A DNA stretch of 64,000 nucleotides, from contig DKFJ01000006.1 of assembly GCA_002452335.1 (NCBI GenBank), forward strand, positions 62,001 through 126,000, read 5' to 3'. Source of the stretch: Deferribacteraceae bacterium UBA6799. GTDB lineage: Bacteria > Chrysiogenota > Deferribacteres > Deferribacterales > Geovibrionaceae. The position numbers and the translations under genes were made by a program. The notes under the pieces were generated by a model. The model was not told where the DNA came from and did no database searches. It worked only from the letters and a program-made list of their open reading frames with translations. Positions 36,375 to 46,136 of this stretch are shown in pieces (the first letter of the stretch is position 1; each line of letters opens with the position of its first letter).

Positions 36375-36956
36375 TTAAAGACCCATAAGTTCTTTAGCGA
36401 CTTTTCCTGATTTCTCTGCGATCTCTTTGTGCAGTGAACCGCCGTGGCTGTCCATGGTTACTACACAGGGGAAATCTTCAACCTCGCAAACCCAGAAGGC
36501 TTCGGGTGTGCCGAATTCTTCGAGTTTGAAAACGGTTTTAACCTTTTTAACTCTTTTGGCGATCAGAGAGCCGGCTCCACCCACAGCGTGCAGATAAACA
36601 GCGCCGACTTTCTTCAGTCCTTCCATGGTGAGGGGACCCATTCCGCCTTTGCCTATTACGGCTCTGACAGAATATTCCTCGCACACGGCAGCCTGATAGG
36701 GCTCTTCACGGGTAGATGTAGTGGGACCAGCGGCTACGAAGCTGTATGAACCGTCTTCGTGTTTTTTCACAACGGGTCCGCAGTGGTAGATAGCGCCGTT
36801 TTTCATATATTCTCTGGGGAAATCCGGTTTTTCTTCGATCATGAGTTTATGAGCGGCATCTCTGGCTGTAACGATAATGCCTGAAAGAAGAACCTCATCG
36901 CCCACTTTCAGCGATCTAGCTGTTTCTTCTGAAATAGGGGTAGTGAGCTTAATCAT
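36375..36956 (-). CDS. Class I fumarate hydratase, beta subunit
   Basis: 193 residues, corresponding to the C-terminal domain of single-chain class I fumarases (or the TtdB subunit of L(+)-tartrate dehydratase). It has the GGMGPLTMEGLKKVGAVYLHAVGG segment and the late VTMDSHGGSLHKEI motif of the beta subunit. It pairs with the alpha subunit encoded just upstream, which it overlaps by 8 bp, to hydrate fumarate to L-malate. Tartrate dehydratase cannot be excluded, but the surrounding TCA genes favour fumarase. Confidence 0.9.
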   Translation of the reverse strand: MIKLTTPISEETARSLKVGDEVLLSGIIVTARDAAHKLMIEEKPDFPREYMKNGAIYHCGPVVKKHEDGSYSFVAAGPTTSTREEPYQAAVCEEYSVRAVIGKGGMGPLTMEGLKKVGAVYLHAVGGAGSLIAKRVKKVKTVFKLEEFGTPEAFWVCEVEDFPCVVTMDSHGGSLHKEIAEKSGKVAKELMGL

Positions 36957-37815
36957 AGGTCACCTCGCTTCCTTTGATTATCATTTGTTTTCTTCTGTAT
37001 GCCCAGCAGGTGTATGATATCGCTACATAGAATGTGGCGGGGTGTCTGTGCTGTGCGCCGATGTTGACGCCGAGGCAGGTTGTTTTTCCGCCGAATCCCA
37101 TGGGTCCGATACCGAGTTTGTTCAGGTCTTCATACAGTTCTTTTTCCAGGGCTGCCAGATCGGGGTTACTGCTGGGTTCGCCCAGTTTGCGGAAGAACTG
37201 CTCTTTGGACAGAGCGTAAGATGTCACTCTGTCTCCGCCGATGCCCACGCCGATGGTTCCGGGAGCGCATCCCTGACCCTGAGCCTTGACAACAGCGTCG
37301 ATGACTACTTTTTTAACGCCTTTCAGATCGCGTCCGGCATGCAGGGGAGTGTCGGGCAGTTTGTACTGCGCGCCGACATTCTCAGAACCGCCGCCTTTCA
37401 GCATCAGACGTACTCTTACCTCGTCCTTTTCCCACTGATGAAAGTGGATGTAGGGAGCGTTAACGCCTACGTTATTTCCGGAGTTTTTACCTGTTATAGG
37501 GTCAACGGCGTTGGGGCGCAGATACTGGAGCTTTGTCGCTTCCATAGCTGCGGCTTCAGCCGCTTCTTTATAAGGTTTTTCTGCAGCGCCGACCGGAAGG
37601 TCGATGTACATGATAACTGAGCCAGTGTCCTGACAGATGGGTGTGGACGCTTCACGGGCGAGACCGATGTTTTCGATGATAGTGCCGAAAACGTTTTTCG
37701 CCGCTGTGCCTTCGTCCTCTCTGTCGTATGCTTGTTTGATAGCCGCTTCCACATCGGGAGAAAGGTCAGTGGATGCTCTGCGGATAAGCTCAAGCATTGC
37801 GTTTTTGAGTTCCAT
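36949..37815 (-). CDS. Class I fumarate hydratase, alpha subunit (4Fe-4S)
   Basis: 288 residues from the ATG at 37815, five bases after GAGG. It carries the catalytic [4Fe-4S] cluster; the three ligands are visible in PICQDTGSVIM, GQGCAPGTIGVGIGGDR and KTTCLGVNIGAQ. The labile cluster makes this enzyme oxygen-sensitive, in keeping with an anaerobe. It overlaps the beta-subunit gene by 8 bp and is divergent from fumC, a class II fumarase, so the cell has two unrelated enzymes for one reaction next to each other. Tartrate dehydratase is the alternative call. Confidence 0.92.
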   Translation of the reverse strand: MELKNAMLELIRRASTDLSPDVEAAIKQAYDREDEGTAAKNVFGTIIENIGLAREASTPICQDTGSVIMYIDLPVGAAEKPYKEAAEAAAMEATKLQYLRPNAVDPITGKNSGNNVGVNAPYIHFHQWEKDEVRVRLMLKGGGSENVGAQYKLPDTPLHAGRDLKGVKKVVIDAVVKAQGQGCAPGTIGVGIGGDRVTSYALSKEQFFRKLGEPSSNPDLAALEKELYEDLNKLGIGPMGFGGKTTCLGVNIGAQHRHPATFYVAISYTCWAYRRKQMIIKGSEVTYD

Positions 37816-38007
37816 AGCCACCTCGCAAAAATTTATTGGATACGATCTTATTTTTATAAAACCGCTACATTATTACTCAAAAAGGATGTAAAATACAAGG
37901 GTATAATTGAACATAGTTTTAAAATCAGATGAGATTGTATTTCACTGGCATTTAAGGACATAAAGAGTATAATTATAGCTATGAACACACATATCAGGGA
38001 GAAGGAA

Positions 38008-39396
38008 ATGGACTACCGCATTGAAAAAGACACCATGGGAGAGATAAAGGTCAGCAACGATGTATACTGGGGAGCGCAGACCCAGAGAAGTCTGGAGAAT
38101 TTTAAAATAGGCTGGGAAAAAATGCCCGTCAGCCTCATCAGCGCTTTTGCCGTGCTGAAGCGTTCTCTGGCTGTGGTGAACAACCGTCTGGGCAAGCTGG
38201 ACGAGCAGAAGTCTGAAGCCATCATCAAGGCATGTGACGAGATAATAGACGGGAAACTGCCCGGTCAGTTTCCGCTGGCGGTGTGGCAGACAGGCAGCGG
38301 CACCCAGAGCAACATGAACATGAACGAGGTGATAGCCTCCAGAGCCACAGAGATTCTGGGCGGCAATTTCAGAGAAGAGAGACTCATTCACCCCAATGAC
38401 CATGTGAACATGTCCCAGAGCTCCAACGACACTTTTCCGACTGCCATGCACATAGCGGCGGTGACAGTGGTGGAGGATGATCTTCTGCCCGCCATCTCAG
38501 TTCTGCATGATACACTTATGAACAAATCTGACGAGTTTTCCAATATAGTCAAGATAGGGCGCACGCACCTTCAGGACGCAACGCCTCTTACTCTGGGGCA
38601 GGAATTCTCCGGATATGTCGCCATGCTGGAGACCAACACCAGACAGATTACAGAGGCGCTGGAACACGTCCGTGAGCTGGCCATCGGCGGAACAGCCGTC
38701 GGAACAGGGCTGAACGCCCACCCGAAACTGTCGCCCATGGCGGCAGAAGAGATATCCAAATTTACAGGTAAAAAATTCAAATCAGCCAATAATAAATTTC
38801 AGGCGCTCACATCCCATGACGCCCTTGTGGGTGTCAGCGGAGCTGTCAAGGCGCTTGCTGCCAACCTGATGAAAATAGCCAACGATATCCGCTGGCTGGC
38901 ATCCGGTCCCAGATGCGGCATAGGCGAGCTGGAGATTCCGGAGAATGAGCCGGGCAGTTCCATCATGCCGGGTAAGGTGAACCCCACACAATCTGAGGCG
39001 GTTACGATGGTCGCCTGTCAGGTGTTCGGTAATGACGCGGCGATAGGTTTTGCCGCCAGCCAGGGCAATTTTGAGCTGAACGTGTTTAAGCCGGTGATAA
39101 TATATAACTTTCTTCAGTCTGTGCAGCTTCTGTCAGACGCAATGCTGTCATTCAACGAGCATTGCGCCGTGGGTATCAAGGCGAACAGGGACAGGATAGA
39201 TCAGAACCTGAAAAACTCTCTGATGCTGGTGACAGCGCTGAACCCCCATATCGGATATGACAAGGCGGCAAAGATAGCCAAAACCGCCCACGCTGATAAA
39301 TCGACTCTGAAAGAGGCGGCTCTGAAGCTGGGATTTCTTACCGAAGAGCAGTTTGATGAGTATGTGGTTCCTGAAAACATGACCGGACCTAAATAG
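38008..39396 (+). CDS. fumC: Class II fumarate hydratase
   Basis: 462 residues from the ATG at 38008, which follows AGGGAGAAGGA; the frame opens 9 codons earlier at 37981 but without a ribosome-binding site. The homotetrameric, iron-independent fumarase of the aspartase/fumarase superfamily. The superfamily signature [13 protein letters not shown] is intact, as are [14 protein letters not shown], and [21 protein letters not shown] with the active-site His. Divergent from the class I fumarase genes. The iron-free enzyme may take over when iron is short or oxygen is present, as in other bacteria with both classes. Confidence 0.96.
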   Translation: MDYRIEKDTMGEIKVSNDVYWGAQTQRSLENFKIGWEKMPVSLISAFAVLKRSLAVVNNRLGKLDEQKSEAIIKACDEIIDGKLPGQFPLAVWQTGSGTQSNMNMNEVIASRATEILGGNFREERLIHPNDHVNMSQSSNDTFPTAMHIAAVTVVEDDLLPAISVLHDTLMNKSDEFSNIVKIGRTHLQDATPLTLGQEFSGYVAMLETNTRQITEALEHVRELAIGGTAVGTGLNAHPKLSPMAAEEISKFTGKKFKSANNKFQALTSHDALVGVSGAVKALAANLMKIANDIRWLASGPRCGIGELEIPENEPGSSIMPGKVNPTQSEAVTMVACQVFGNDAAIGFAASQGNFELNVFKPVIIYNFLQSVQLLSDAMLSFNEHCAVGIKANRDRIDQNLKNSLMLVTALNPHIGYDKAAKIAKTAHADKSTLKEAALKLGFLTEEQFDEYVVPENMTGPK

Positions 39397-39447
39397 ATTT
39401 AATCAATAAATCACGTCCGTGTAATTTTTTGATAAACATTAGAAAAC

Positions 39448-39484
39448 AAGTGAACCCCCATCATTGGTGGTTCACTTTCTTTTC
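39448..39484 (+). terminator. Terminator of fumC
   Basis: A 13-bp stem with one mismatch (39448-39460 with 39465-39477), TCAT loop, followed by TCTTTTC. Confidence 0.75.
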
Positions 39485-39566
39485 GTCATTCTAGCTAGCT
39501 TGGTGCAGAAACATTTGCGACATAGGCAAATGTTTTGCGAGCCGATGCAATCGGCGCGGCAATCTC
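39485..39566. repeat. REP-like palindromic element (GTCATT ... AATCTC)
   Basis: The element opens with GTCATT (39485-39490) and closes with GGCAATCTC. Inside are two hairpins, 39509-39518/39526-39535 (AAACATTTGC) and 39541-39546/39550-39555 (GCCGAT, 3-nt loop). Its ends match the short element at 46081-46116. The GTCATT...AATCTC ends recall the widespread extragenic palindromes of the GTCATTGCGAG...GCAATCTC type. Confidence 0.55.
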
Positions 39567-39685
39567 ATTATTCTTCAAATGTAAATTTTACCAATACAAA
39601 AAATATAGTTATCCGCAAATTTGTGTTTTTTGTGTGTATAATATGATTGCCGCGCGAACGGCAATTATTTACGCAGAGGTGCGCT

Positions 39686-40498
39686 ATGTTTAAAAAAACG
39701 TTTCTGATAATGTGTCTGTTGCTGGTATCGATGGTCTCGTTCGCTTTTGAGGAGTATCCACTGTTTAATACATTGGAGAATTTCAGTCTGAATGAGAAAC
39801 TCAGCAAGTCCTACGACTTTAAAGACAACGCTTTTGTAGTAGGCAAGTCGAAAAGACAGTCCGTCGAAGGCAGATATTACAAAATGGTCTATTCCATAGA
39901 CAAACAGGCAAAACCTGTTGGCAGCCTGTATATCGTAAGAAATTTTACTAACGCCATCAAAGACGCAGGCGGGACAGTAGTTTATGTTCCGACTTCCAAT
40001 GAACTGGTTACCGGAAAAATTCTGAAAAACGGCAAAGAGATATGGGTTGGGGTTCATCCTGCCGGTTCCAAAGGAACCCAATATTCCGTAACAATAGTGG
40101 AAAAAGAGGGGATGGTTCAGGAGATAGAGGCGAACGGTCTGCTCGATTCCATAAACAGAACAGGCAGAGTCACTCTGTATCTTAACTTCGAGACAGGCAG
40201 CTTTTTCATTCAGCCCGATTCATATCAGACACTGAACGATATAGCCGAAATGATGAGACAGAGCCCCGGTCTGAGAGTGGCCATAGAAGGACACACTGAC
40301 AACACCGGCTCGCCCGAGGGCAATCAGAGACTGTCTGAGGTGAGAGCGAAGATGATAAAATACTCTCTGGAGATCATGGGCATCGACCCCTCCAGAATGA
40401 AATCCGCCGGATATGGCAGAACAAGGCCTGTGGCAGATAACAGCACAGAAGACGGCAGAGCGAAGAACAGGCGTGTGGAGCTTGTAAAGATAAACTGA
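39686..40498 (+). CDS. OmpA-family outer-membrane or cell-wall-binding protein
   Basis: 270 residues from the ATG at 39686 behind GAGGTG, with a signal peptide (MFKKTFLIMCLLLVSMVSFA). The C-terminal ~110 residues are an OmpA-like peptidoglycan-binding domain (IEGHTDNTGSPEGNQRLSEVRA; ending KNRRVELVKIN). The N-terminal ~150 residues have no recognised domain. It would link the outer membrane or periplasm to peptidoglycan. The longer frame from 39647 adds 13 residues with no signal. It is a single gene between fumC and the cyclase, closed by the terminator at 40501. Confidence 0.88.
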   Translation: MFKKTFLIMCLLLVSMVSFAFEEYPLFNTLENFSLNEKLSKSYDFKDNAFVVGKSKRQSVEGRYYKMVYSIDKQAKPVGSLYIVRNFTNAIKDAGGTVVYVPTSNELVTGKILKNGKEIWVGVHPAGSKGTQYSVTIVEKEGMVQEIEANGLLDSINRTGRVTLYLNFETGSFFIQPDSYQTLNDIAEMMRQSPGLRVAIEGHTDNTGSPEGNQRLSEVRAKMIKYSLEIMGIDPSRMKSAGYGRTRPVADNSTEDGRAKNRRVELVKIN

Positions 40499-40500
40499 TG

Positions 40501-40528
40501 AAAAGGGCGGTTCAACCGCCCTTTTTTA
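40501..40528 (+). terminator. Terminator of the OmpA-family gene
   Basis: Stem AAAGGGCGG (40502-40510) with CCGCCCTTT, followed by T-run to 40527. It begins only three bases after the stop codon. Confidence 0.9.
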
Positions 40529-40563
40529 TTGACTTAATTCATTCCGGGGCATACATATTCAGC

Positions 40564-41220
40564 ATGAAGATCATAGACTTAACACACACATTGGAAGAGG
40601 GTATGCCTGTTTACCCCGGAACAGAACCGCCCCTGCTGAAACAGGCGAATACTATCAGAGAGCACGGCTTCGCCGAAAAGCTCATTACAATGTTTTCCCA
40701 CACGGGAACACATATGGACGCTCCCAGTCATATACTGGAGGGCAGAAAGAGTCTGTCCGACATAGACGTGAATAATCTGTACGGCAAAGCGTGTCTGGTG
40801 GATGTGTCTGCCGTGAAAGGGAAGATAACCGCAGATCTGCTGAAAGGCTACGAAGATAAGCTCAGGAAATCACAGATAGCTGTTTTTTACAGCGGCTGGG
40901 ACAGATACTGGGGAGAAGAAAAATATTTTAATGATTTTCCCGTGATGGATATCCCTGCGGCTGAATATCTGGTCTCCACAGGCGTAAAAGGACTGGCGGT
41001 GGATGTGATATCTGTGGACAGCGTGGACTGCGTAAATCTGGATGTGCACAGAGTTCTCTTTAAATCAGAGATGTTTGTGGCTGAAAATCTCAGAGGTTTG
41101 GACAGGCTCGCCGGGCTTGATTTCCATCTGGGTATTTTTCCGCTGAACATACCTAATGGAGACGGTTCTCCTGTGCGGGCGCTGGCGTTTCTTCCTGAAC
41201 ATGGATCACCGGAAGAGTGA
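40564..41220 (+). CDS. Cyclase/arylformamidase-family metal-dependent hydrolase
   Basis: 218 residues from the ATG at 40564; the open frame upstream runs through a terminator and is not used. No strong ribosome-binding site is visible. The family motif HTGTHMDAPSHIL (HxGTHxDxPxH) supplies the metal ligands. Members include kynurenine formamidase and polyketide cyclases; this one most resembles the general cyclase group, so the substrate is open. Its last 68 bp overlap the 3' end of the sensor kinase gene on the other strand, an unusually long convergent overlap. Confidence 0.85.
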   Translation: MKIIDLTHTLEEGMPVYPGTEPPLLKQANTIREHGFAEKLITMFSHTGTHMDAPSHILEGRKSLSDIDVNNLYGKACLVDVSAVKGKITADLLKGYEDKLRKSQIAVFYSGWDRYWGEEKYFNDFPVMDIPAAEYLVSTGVKGLAVDVISVDSVDCVNLDVHRVLFKSEMFVAENLRGLDRLAGLDFHLGIFPLNIPNGDGSPVRALAFLPEHGSPEE

Positions 41221-43225
41221 TGACAAATTTTGCGCCTTCGTCATTGTTCCCGGCTTCGATAGTTCCTGTCATCTTATCTATTATTGACTTAGCCAGGTAG
41301 AGCCCCATTCCCGTTCCGTCGTCTTTGCCGGATATATACGGTTCGAAGATCTTCGGCAGAAGTTTTTCGTCTATGCCGCCGGCGTTGTCGGCTATGGATA
41401 TCACAAACAGACCGTCGGCGCTGGACATGTTGATATATATATTTTTTGATTCGGAATCTTTATGCATCAGAGCCTCTTTGGCATTCTGAAGTATATTAAG
41501 CACAGCGTGTTTGAATTCATTGGGGATGCCGTTTATCAGGTTTTTGCAGGGCGGGTTTCCCGGGTCAAAATTATTAACGCAGGAGAATGACCTCATGGCG
41601 CAGGTGCACTCCAGAACATAGCTGATCTTGTGCGCCTTGAGCTGAGGGGTTATCATCCTCAGGATATGCAGCACGGTTCTGGGCGCGTCAAAGGATTCGG
41701 TCTTCTTATTGGTTTTGAAAAAATCACGGAAATCCTCAATGGTGCCGGACATATGCTCCACAAGCTCCAGAGAGTCTTTGATATATTTTCTGATCGCCTC
41801 TTTGTCGGGCGGGTCGGTATCGCATAAATCCTCCATCAGCTGAAGGCAGAGATACAGAGTGTTCAGAGGCTGACGCCACTGGTGGGATATGGAGCCAACC
41901 ATCTCGCCCAGCGCCGCGAACCTCGCCTGTTGTGATGTGATCTGCTGCTGTATGGCCTTTTCATTCTCCGCTTTCACCACGGATGTTATATCGCTGATGA
42001 ACCCTGTGTAGAAAAGCATAGTTCCGGATTCGTCATAATAGGGGTAATACTGGCTGAGAACCCAGTGAATTTCTCCTGTTTCAGCGTTTATCACTCTGTG
42101 TCTTATATTGTTTCTGGGTTCTACCTGTCCGCCTTTGCTCAGAACCAGATTAGCCTGGTCCTCCTCCGGGATGCACTCCATGTATGATCTGGGGTTTTCG
42201 TATAGGGATTCCACTGATTTTCCATAGATCCTCTCGTACGCTTTGTTCACATACAGGAGTTTTGTGAGCGCCGGGTCTGTGAACCATATGATATCGTTGA
42301 TGGTGTCAGCCATAGCGGTGAATTTTATTTCCGACTCGTTCAGGGCTGAGCGGGTGCTTTCCAGCTTGTCGCTGGTTATCTGAAGCAGATTATTTGCATG
42401 TTTTACAGATATGTATCTCCAGAATGCCAGCCCCGCCGCCACAGCCAGGGATATTCCCAGCAGTATTTTGAAAAGTGAATCGGAAGAGTTTCCGTTTCTC
42501 ATTGTGAGATGCCATCTGTCATAGATTTTCTGATATTCTTCGGTTCCCACAAAGTCGCTCAGGGCATTATTCAGCTTTTCATACAGCGCCGGATTGCTCA
42601 CGCTGACGGCGACAGATCTTTTTATATCCGCCAGCGGCGGTTCTATCACCTTGATATCTTTGTCCATCTTCATGGTCTTCATCATGCTTTTCAGCACGTC
42701 ATAGGAGAACAGGATGGCGTCGCACTGACCGGACATCAGCATATATAAAAGACCGGCAGGGTCGTCCGATGTTATTACCGTTATGTCTTTGCGGTCTTTA
42801 ACCAGCGACATCCCGACACTGTGAGGCGTTGTCGCCAGCACCTCGCCCTTCAGATCGTCCAGATTTTTCACCGCAGACGATTTCCGGACGAAAAGCGACA
42901 GAGTGGATGTATCTATCGGCACGGTAAATTTCGCGTAACTGCTTCTGTCTTCAGCTATCCCTATGTTAGGAATAATATCCGCTTCGCCGGTTTTCAGCAT
43001 CCTGATCGCTGTGGTCCAGTCCGGCACGGGTTTGTATATGATGTTGATATCAGTGTTTTGTGTAGCTTTTTTCAGCACATCGATGCCAAGTCCGTCTGTT
43101 TCGCCGTCTGTTTTGAAAAAATACGGAGGAAAATGTTCAGGATATACAGCGATGGCGTCCATGCCGAAAAGAGACGTAGGTATTCCGAGCAACAGTATAA
43201 TTATAAATAAGTATTTATTTGACAT
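41153..43225 (-). CDS. Hybrid sensor histidine kinase with periplasmic binding-protein sensor and PAS domain
   Basis: 690 residues. A signal peptide (MSNKYLFIIILLLGIPTSLFG) leads into a family 3 solute-binding domain (about 22-245), a transmembrane helix near 255-272, a PAS domain (about 300-420), and a histidine kinase: H-box with the phospho-His in GSISHQWRQPLN, N-box FKHAVLNILQNAKEAL, and G-boxes ADNAGGID and GTGMGLYLAKS. The HQWRQPLN form of the H-box belongs to a distinct HisKA subgroup common in epsilon- and deltaproteobacteria. Residues for amino-acid binding are likely, so it may sense an amino acid or organic acid. No response regulator is adjacent. Confidence 0.9.
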   Translation of the reverse strand: MSNKYLFIIILLLGIPTSLFGMDAIAVYPEHFPPYFFKTDGETDGLGIDVLKKATQNTDINIIYKPVPDWTTAIRMLKTGEADIIPNIGIAEDRSSYAKFTVPIDTSTLSLFVRKSSAVKNLDDLKGEVLATTPHSVGMSLVKDRKDITVITSDDPAGLLYMLMSGQCDAILFSYDVLKSMMKTMKMDKDIKVIEPPLADIKRSVAVSVSNPALYEKLNNALSDFVGTEEYQKIYDRWHLTMRNGNSSDSLFKILLGISLAVAAGLAFWRYISVKHANNLLQITSDKLESTRSALNESEIKFTAMADTINDIIWFTDPALTKLLYVNKAYERIYGKSVESLYENPRSYMECIPEEDQANLVLSKGGQVEPRNNIRHRVINAETGEIHWVLSQYYPYYDESGTMLFYTGFISDITSVVKAENEKAIQQQITSQQARFAALGEMVGSISHQWRQPLNTLYLCLQLMEDLCDTDPPDKEAIRKYIKDSLELVEHMSGTIEDFRDFFKTNKKTESFDAPRTVLHILRMITPQLKAHKISYVLECTCAMRSFSCVNNFDPGNPPCKNLINGIPNEFKHAVLNILQNAKEALMHKDSESKNIYINMSSADGLFVISIADNAGGIDEKLLPKIFEPYISGKDDGTGMGLYLAKSIIDKMTGTIEAGNNDEGAKFVITLPVIHVQEETPAPAQENRLH

Positions 43226-43372
43226 TATCTTACCTTATATCGAATTATCACACACGAATATCGGTTTGTGAAGTCAATCTGAACGTTTTTTAATAATTAT
43301 GTGATAATTATATTTCAATTTCCTGCGCTGTTTTTAATCTTAAGAATCCTTAGAAAAATGTTCTAAAATATT

Positions 43373-43408
43373 TTGACAAACCATAGCGCAATATTGTATA
43401 CAGAATAC
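43373..43408 (+). promoter_or_regulatory. acnB promoter with candidate operator
   Basis: TTGACA (43373-43378), 18 bp, TATACA (43397-43402). The 18-mer ATATTGTATACAGAATAC at 43391-43408 covers the -10; its reverse complement matches 16 of 18 positions of a site at the icd promoter (47864-47881). Confidence 0.6.
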
Positions 43409-43465
43409 AATCTGGAAAAATCAAAAAGGTCGTATTGCGTCCTTTTATTACAGGAGTAGATTGAT

Positions 43466-46012
43466 ATGATGCAGGATTACCTGAAACAAGTTGAAGACAG
43501 GGCAAAGCTGGGAATTCCCGCTCTCCCTCTCACAGCAGAATTTACTGTTGAAGTTTGCAAACTTCTTGAGAAGTCAGCCACAGCAGAGCTGGTTGATCTT
43601 ATCGAAAACAGAGTGGCTCCCGGTGTTGACCCCGCTTCCGAGGTTAAGGCCGCATGGCTTGCCAAAGTCGCTAAAGGCGAGACAAAATGCTCACTCATAG
43701 ACAAAAAGAGAGCTGTATTCCTTCTGGGAACCATGCTTGGCGGATATAACGTTAAGCCTCTGGTTGATCTGCTCGCTGACAAAGAGCTGGGCAAAGACGC
43801 CGCTGACGCTCTGAAAAAAACCATCCTCGTATACGGCGCTTTTGACGAGATCGTTGCTCTGTCCAAATCAAACGAGAACGCTATGGCGGTTCTGAAATCA
43901 TGGGCGGACGCTGAGTGGTTCACCAGCAAACCCGAGCTGAGAAAAGAGTACAAAGTAAAAATATATAAAGTAGCCGGCGAGACAAACACAGACGACTTCT
44001 CTCCCGCTAAACACGCATGGAGCCGTCCTGATATCCCCCTTCACGCACTGGCTATGGGCGAGACAGGTTTCCCCGATGGAAACGAGGTTATGGAAAAATA
44101 CAAAGCTGAAGGCTTTGAGGTTGCTTTCGTGGGTGACGTTGTCGGTACAGGTTCATCCCGTAAATCTGCCTGTAACTCTGTAATGTGGAGAATCGGTTCC
44201 GATATCCCCTTCGTTCCCAACAAGAGAAACGGCGGTACTATCATCGGTAACGTTATCGCTCCTATTTTCTTCAACACAACACAGGACTCCGGCGGTCTGC
44301 CCATCATGTGCAACGTTGACGCTCTTAACACAGGCGATGTTGTTGTTATCAACACAGAAAAAGGCGAAATCAAAGATGAGTCCGGAAAAGTTCTTGCTAC
44401 ATTCGAACTGAAGCCCGGCACTATAAAAGATGAATACAGAGCAGGCGGACGTCTGAACCTGATCATCGGACGCACACTGACAAACAACGCCAGAAAAGCT
44501 CTGGGACTCGGCGAATCAGACGTATTCAAAAAAGCCGACAACCCTGTTGCTAAACCCGGTCAGGGATACACTCTGGCTCAGAAAATCATCGGTAAAGCAT
44601 GCGGCGTGGCCGGCGTTCTTCCCGGAACAGCCTGCGAGCCCAAAATGACAACAGTCGGTTCTCAGGATACCACAGGACCCATGACAAGAGACGAGATCAA
44701 AGAACTCGCCTGTCTTGAGTTCCTGTCTCCTATGTTCATGCAGTCATTCTGCCACACAGCCGCTTATCCTAAAAAAGCTGACGTGACAATGCATAAATCA
44801 CTTCCCGCTTTCGTATCAGCCAGAAAAGGCGTAGCCCTTCGCCCCGGCGACGGTGTTATTCACTCATGGCTGAACAGACTGCTTCTTCCCGACACACTGG
44901 GAACAGGCGGCGACTCACACACACGTTTCCCCATGGGACTTTCACTTCCCGCCGGTTCCGGTCTGGTTGCTTTCGCCGGAGCTCTGGGATTCATGCCTCT
45001 GGACGTTCCCGAGTCTGTTCTTGTTAAATTCAAAGGCAAGTTCAACCCCGGAATCACTCTGAGAGACGCTGTGAACGCTATCCCCTACTGGGCGATCAAA
45101 CAGGGACTTCTTACAGTTCCTAAAAAGAACAAAGTAAACGTTTTCAACGGACGCATACTCGAGATGGAAGGTCTTCCCGATCTGACAGTTGAGCAGGCTT
45201 TCGAGCTGACAGACGCCACTGCTGAGCGTTCAGCTGCCGGCGGTACTATAAAACTTTCAGAAGCTGCCGTAGCTAACTATCTGAAATCAAACATCGCTCT
45301 GATGGAGAAGATGATCGAGGCAGGATATCAGGACGCCAACACTCTGAAAAAACGTATAGAAGACGCTAAAGCATGGCTGGCTAAACCCGTTCTTCTCGAA
45401 AGAGACGCCAACGCTGAGTATGCCGCTGTTATCGAGATCGACCTTGCCGAGATCACAGAACCGATCCTTGCTTGCCCCAACGACCCTGACGATGTTAAAC
45501 TTCTGTCAGACGTTGCCGGAACAAAAGTTGACGAGACTTTCATCGGTTCATGTATGACAAACATCGGTCACTTCAGAGCGGCCGGAAAAATATGGGAAGG
45601 CGCTCCCTATCCCAAAACACGCATGTGGCTGACTCCCCCCACCCGTATGGACGAGATGCAGCTTATGGAAGAAGGATACTACAGCATCTATTCCGCTGTA
45701 GGCGCCAGAACAGAGATTCCCGGATGCTCACTCTGCATGGGTAACCAGGGACGTGTTGCTCCCGGAGCGACAGTTCTGTCTACATCCACAAGAAACTTCC
45801 CCAACAGAATCGGCGACAACTCTAACGTTTTCCTCGGTTCCGCTGAGCTGACAGCCATCACCGCTATCCTTGGCGAACTGCCCACTAAAGAGCAGTACTT
45901 CGAGTATATGAACACTAAAGTTGCTCCTAAAGCGGCTGAGATATACAAATATCTCGAGTTCGACAAAATGGGCGACTTCGAGCTGTCATACATCGAAACA
46001 GTAGCATTCTAA
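43466..46012 (+). CDS. acnB: Aconitate hydratase B
   Basis: 848 residues, normal for AcnB. It interconverts citrate and isocitrate and usually also 2-methylisocitrate, with a [4Fe-4S] cluster. The HEAT-like N-terminal domain (about 1-160) is AcnB-specific, the swivel domain follows ([21 protein letters not shown]), then the catalytic domain with [11 protein letters not shown] and the cluster cysteines in [12 protein letters not shown] and [10 protein letters not shown]. The ATG at 43466 has a GGAG site. A terminator follows. It opens the TCA gene region that continues with icd, mdh, sucCD and korDABC, and shares a candidate operator with icd. Confidence 0.96.
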   Translation: MMQDYLKQVEDRAKLGIPALPLTAEFTVEVCKLLEKSATAELVDLIENRVAPGVDPASEVKAAWLAKVAKGETKCSLIDKKRAVFLLGTMLGGYNVKPLVDLLADKELGKDAADALKKTILVYGAFDEIVALSKSNENAMAVLKSWADAEWFTSKPELRKEYKVKIYKVAGETNTDDFSPAKHAWSRPDIPLHALAMGETGFPDGNEVMEKYKAEGFEVAFVGDVVGTGSSRKSACNSVMWRIGSDIPFVPNKRNGGTIIGNVIAPIFFNTTQDSGGLPIMCNVDALNTGDVVVINTEKGEIKDESGKVLATFELKPGTIKDEYRAGGRLNLIIGRTLTNNARKALGLGESDVFKKADNPVAKPGQGYTLAQKIIGKACGVAGVLPGTACEPKMTTVGSQDTTGPMTRDEIKELACLEFLSPMFMQSFCHTAAYPKKADVTMHKSLPAFVSARKGVALRPGDGVIHSWLNRLLLPDTLGTGGDSHTRFPMGLSLPAGSGLVAFAGALGFMPLDVPESVLVKFKGKFNPGITLRDAVNAIPYWAIKQGLLTVPKKNKVNVFNGRILEMEGLPDLTVEQAFELTDATAERSAAGGTIKLSEAAVANYLKSNIALMEKMIEAGYQDANTLKKRIEDAKAWLAKPVLLERDANAEYAAVIEIDLAEITEPILACPNDPDDVKLLSDVAGTKVDETFIGSCMTNIGHFRAAGKIWEGAPYPKTRMWLTPPTRMDEMQLMEEGYYSIYSAVGARTEIPGCSLCMGNQGRVAPGATVLSTSTRNFPNRIGDNSNVFLGSAELTAITAILGELPTKEQYFEYMNTKVAPKAAEIYKYLEFDKMGDFELSYIETVAF

Positions 46013-46033
46013 GGTTTAATAACCTCGAATATA

Positions 46034-46063
46034 AAAGCCCGCTTGAAAAAGCGGGCTTTTTTT
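46034..46063 (+). terminator. Terminator of acnB
   Basis: Stem AAAGCCCGCTT (46034-46044) with AAGCGGGCTTT, then a T-run to 46063. Confidence 0.92.
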
Positions 46064-46080
46064 ATATCAATCCAGTTTAT

Positions 46081-46116
46081 GTCATTACGAGCTTTCGGCA
46101 GAAAGCGTAGTAATCT
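46081..46116. repeat. Short REP-like palindrome (GTCATT ... AATCTC)
   Basis: GTCATTAC-GA-GCTTTC-GGCA-GAAAGC-GTA-GTAAT-CTC: nested pairing of ATTAC (46084-46088) with GTAAT (46110-46114) and of GCTTTC (46091-46096) with GAAAGC (46101-46106). Same end sequences as the element at 39485-39566. Confidence 0.55.
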
Positions 46117-46136
46117 CTTTAATTACTCAGATTGGC

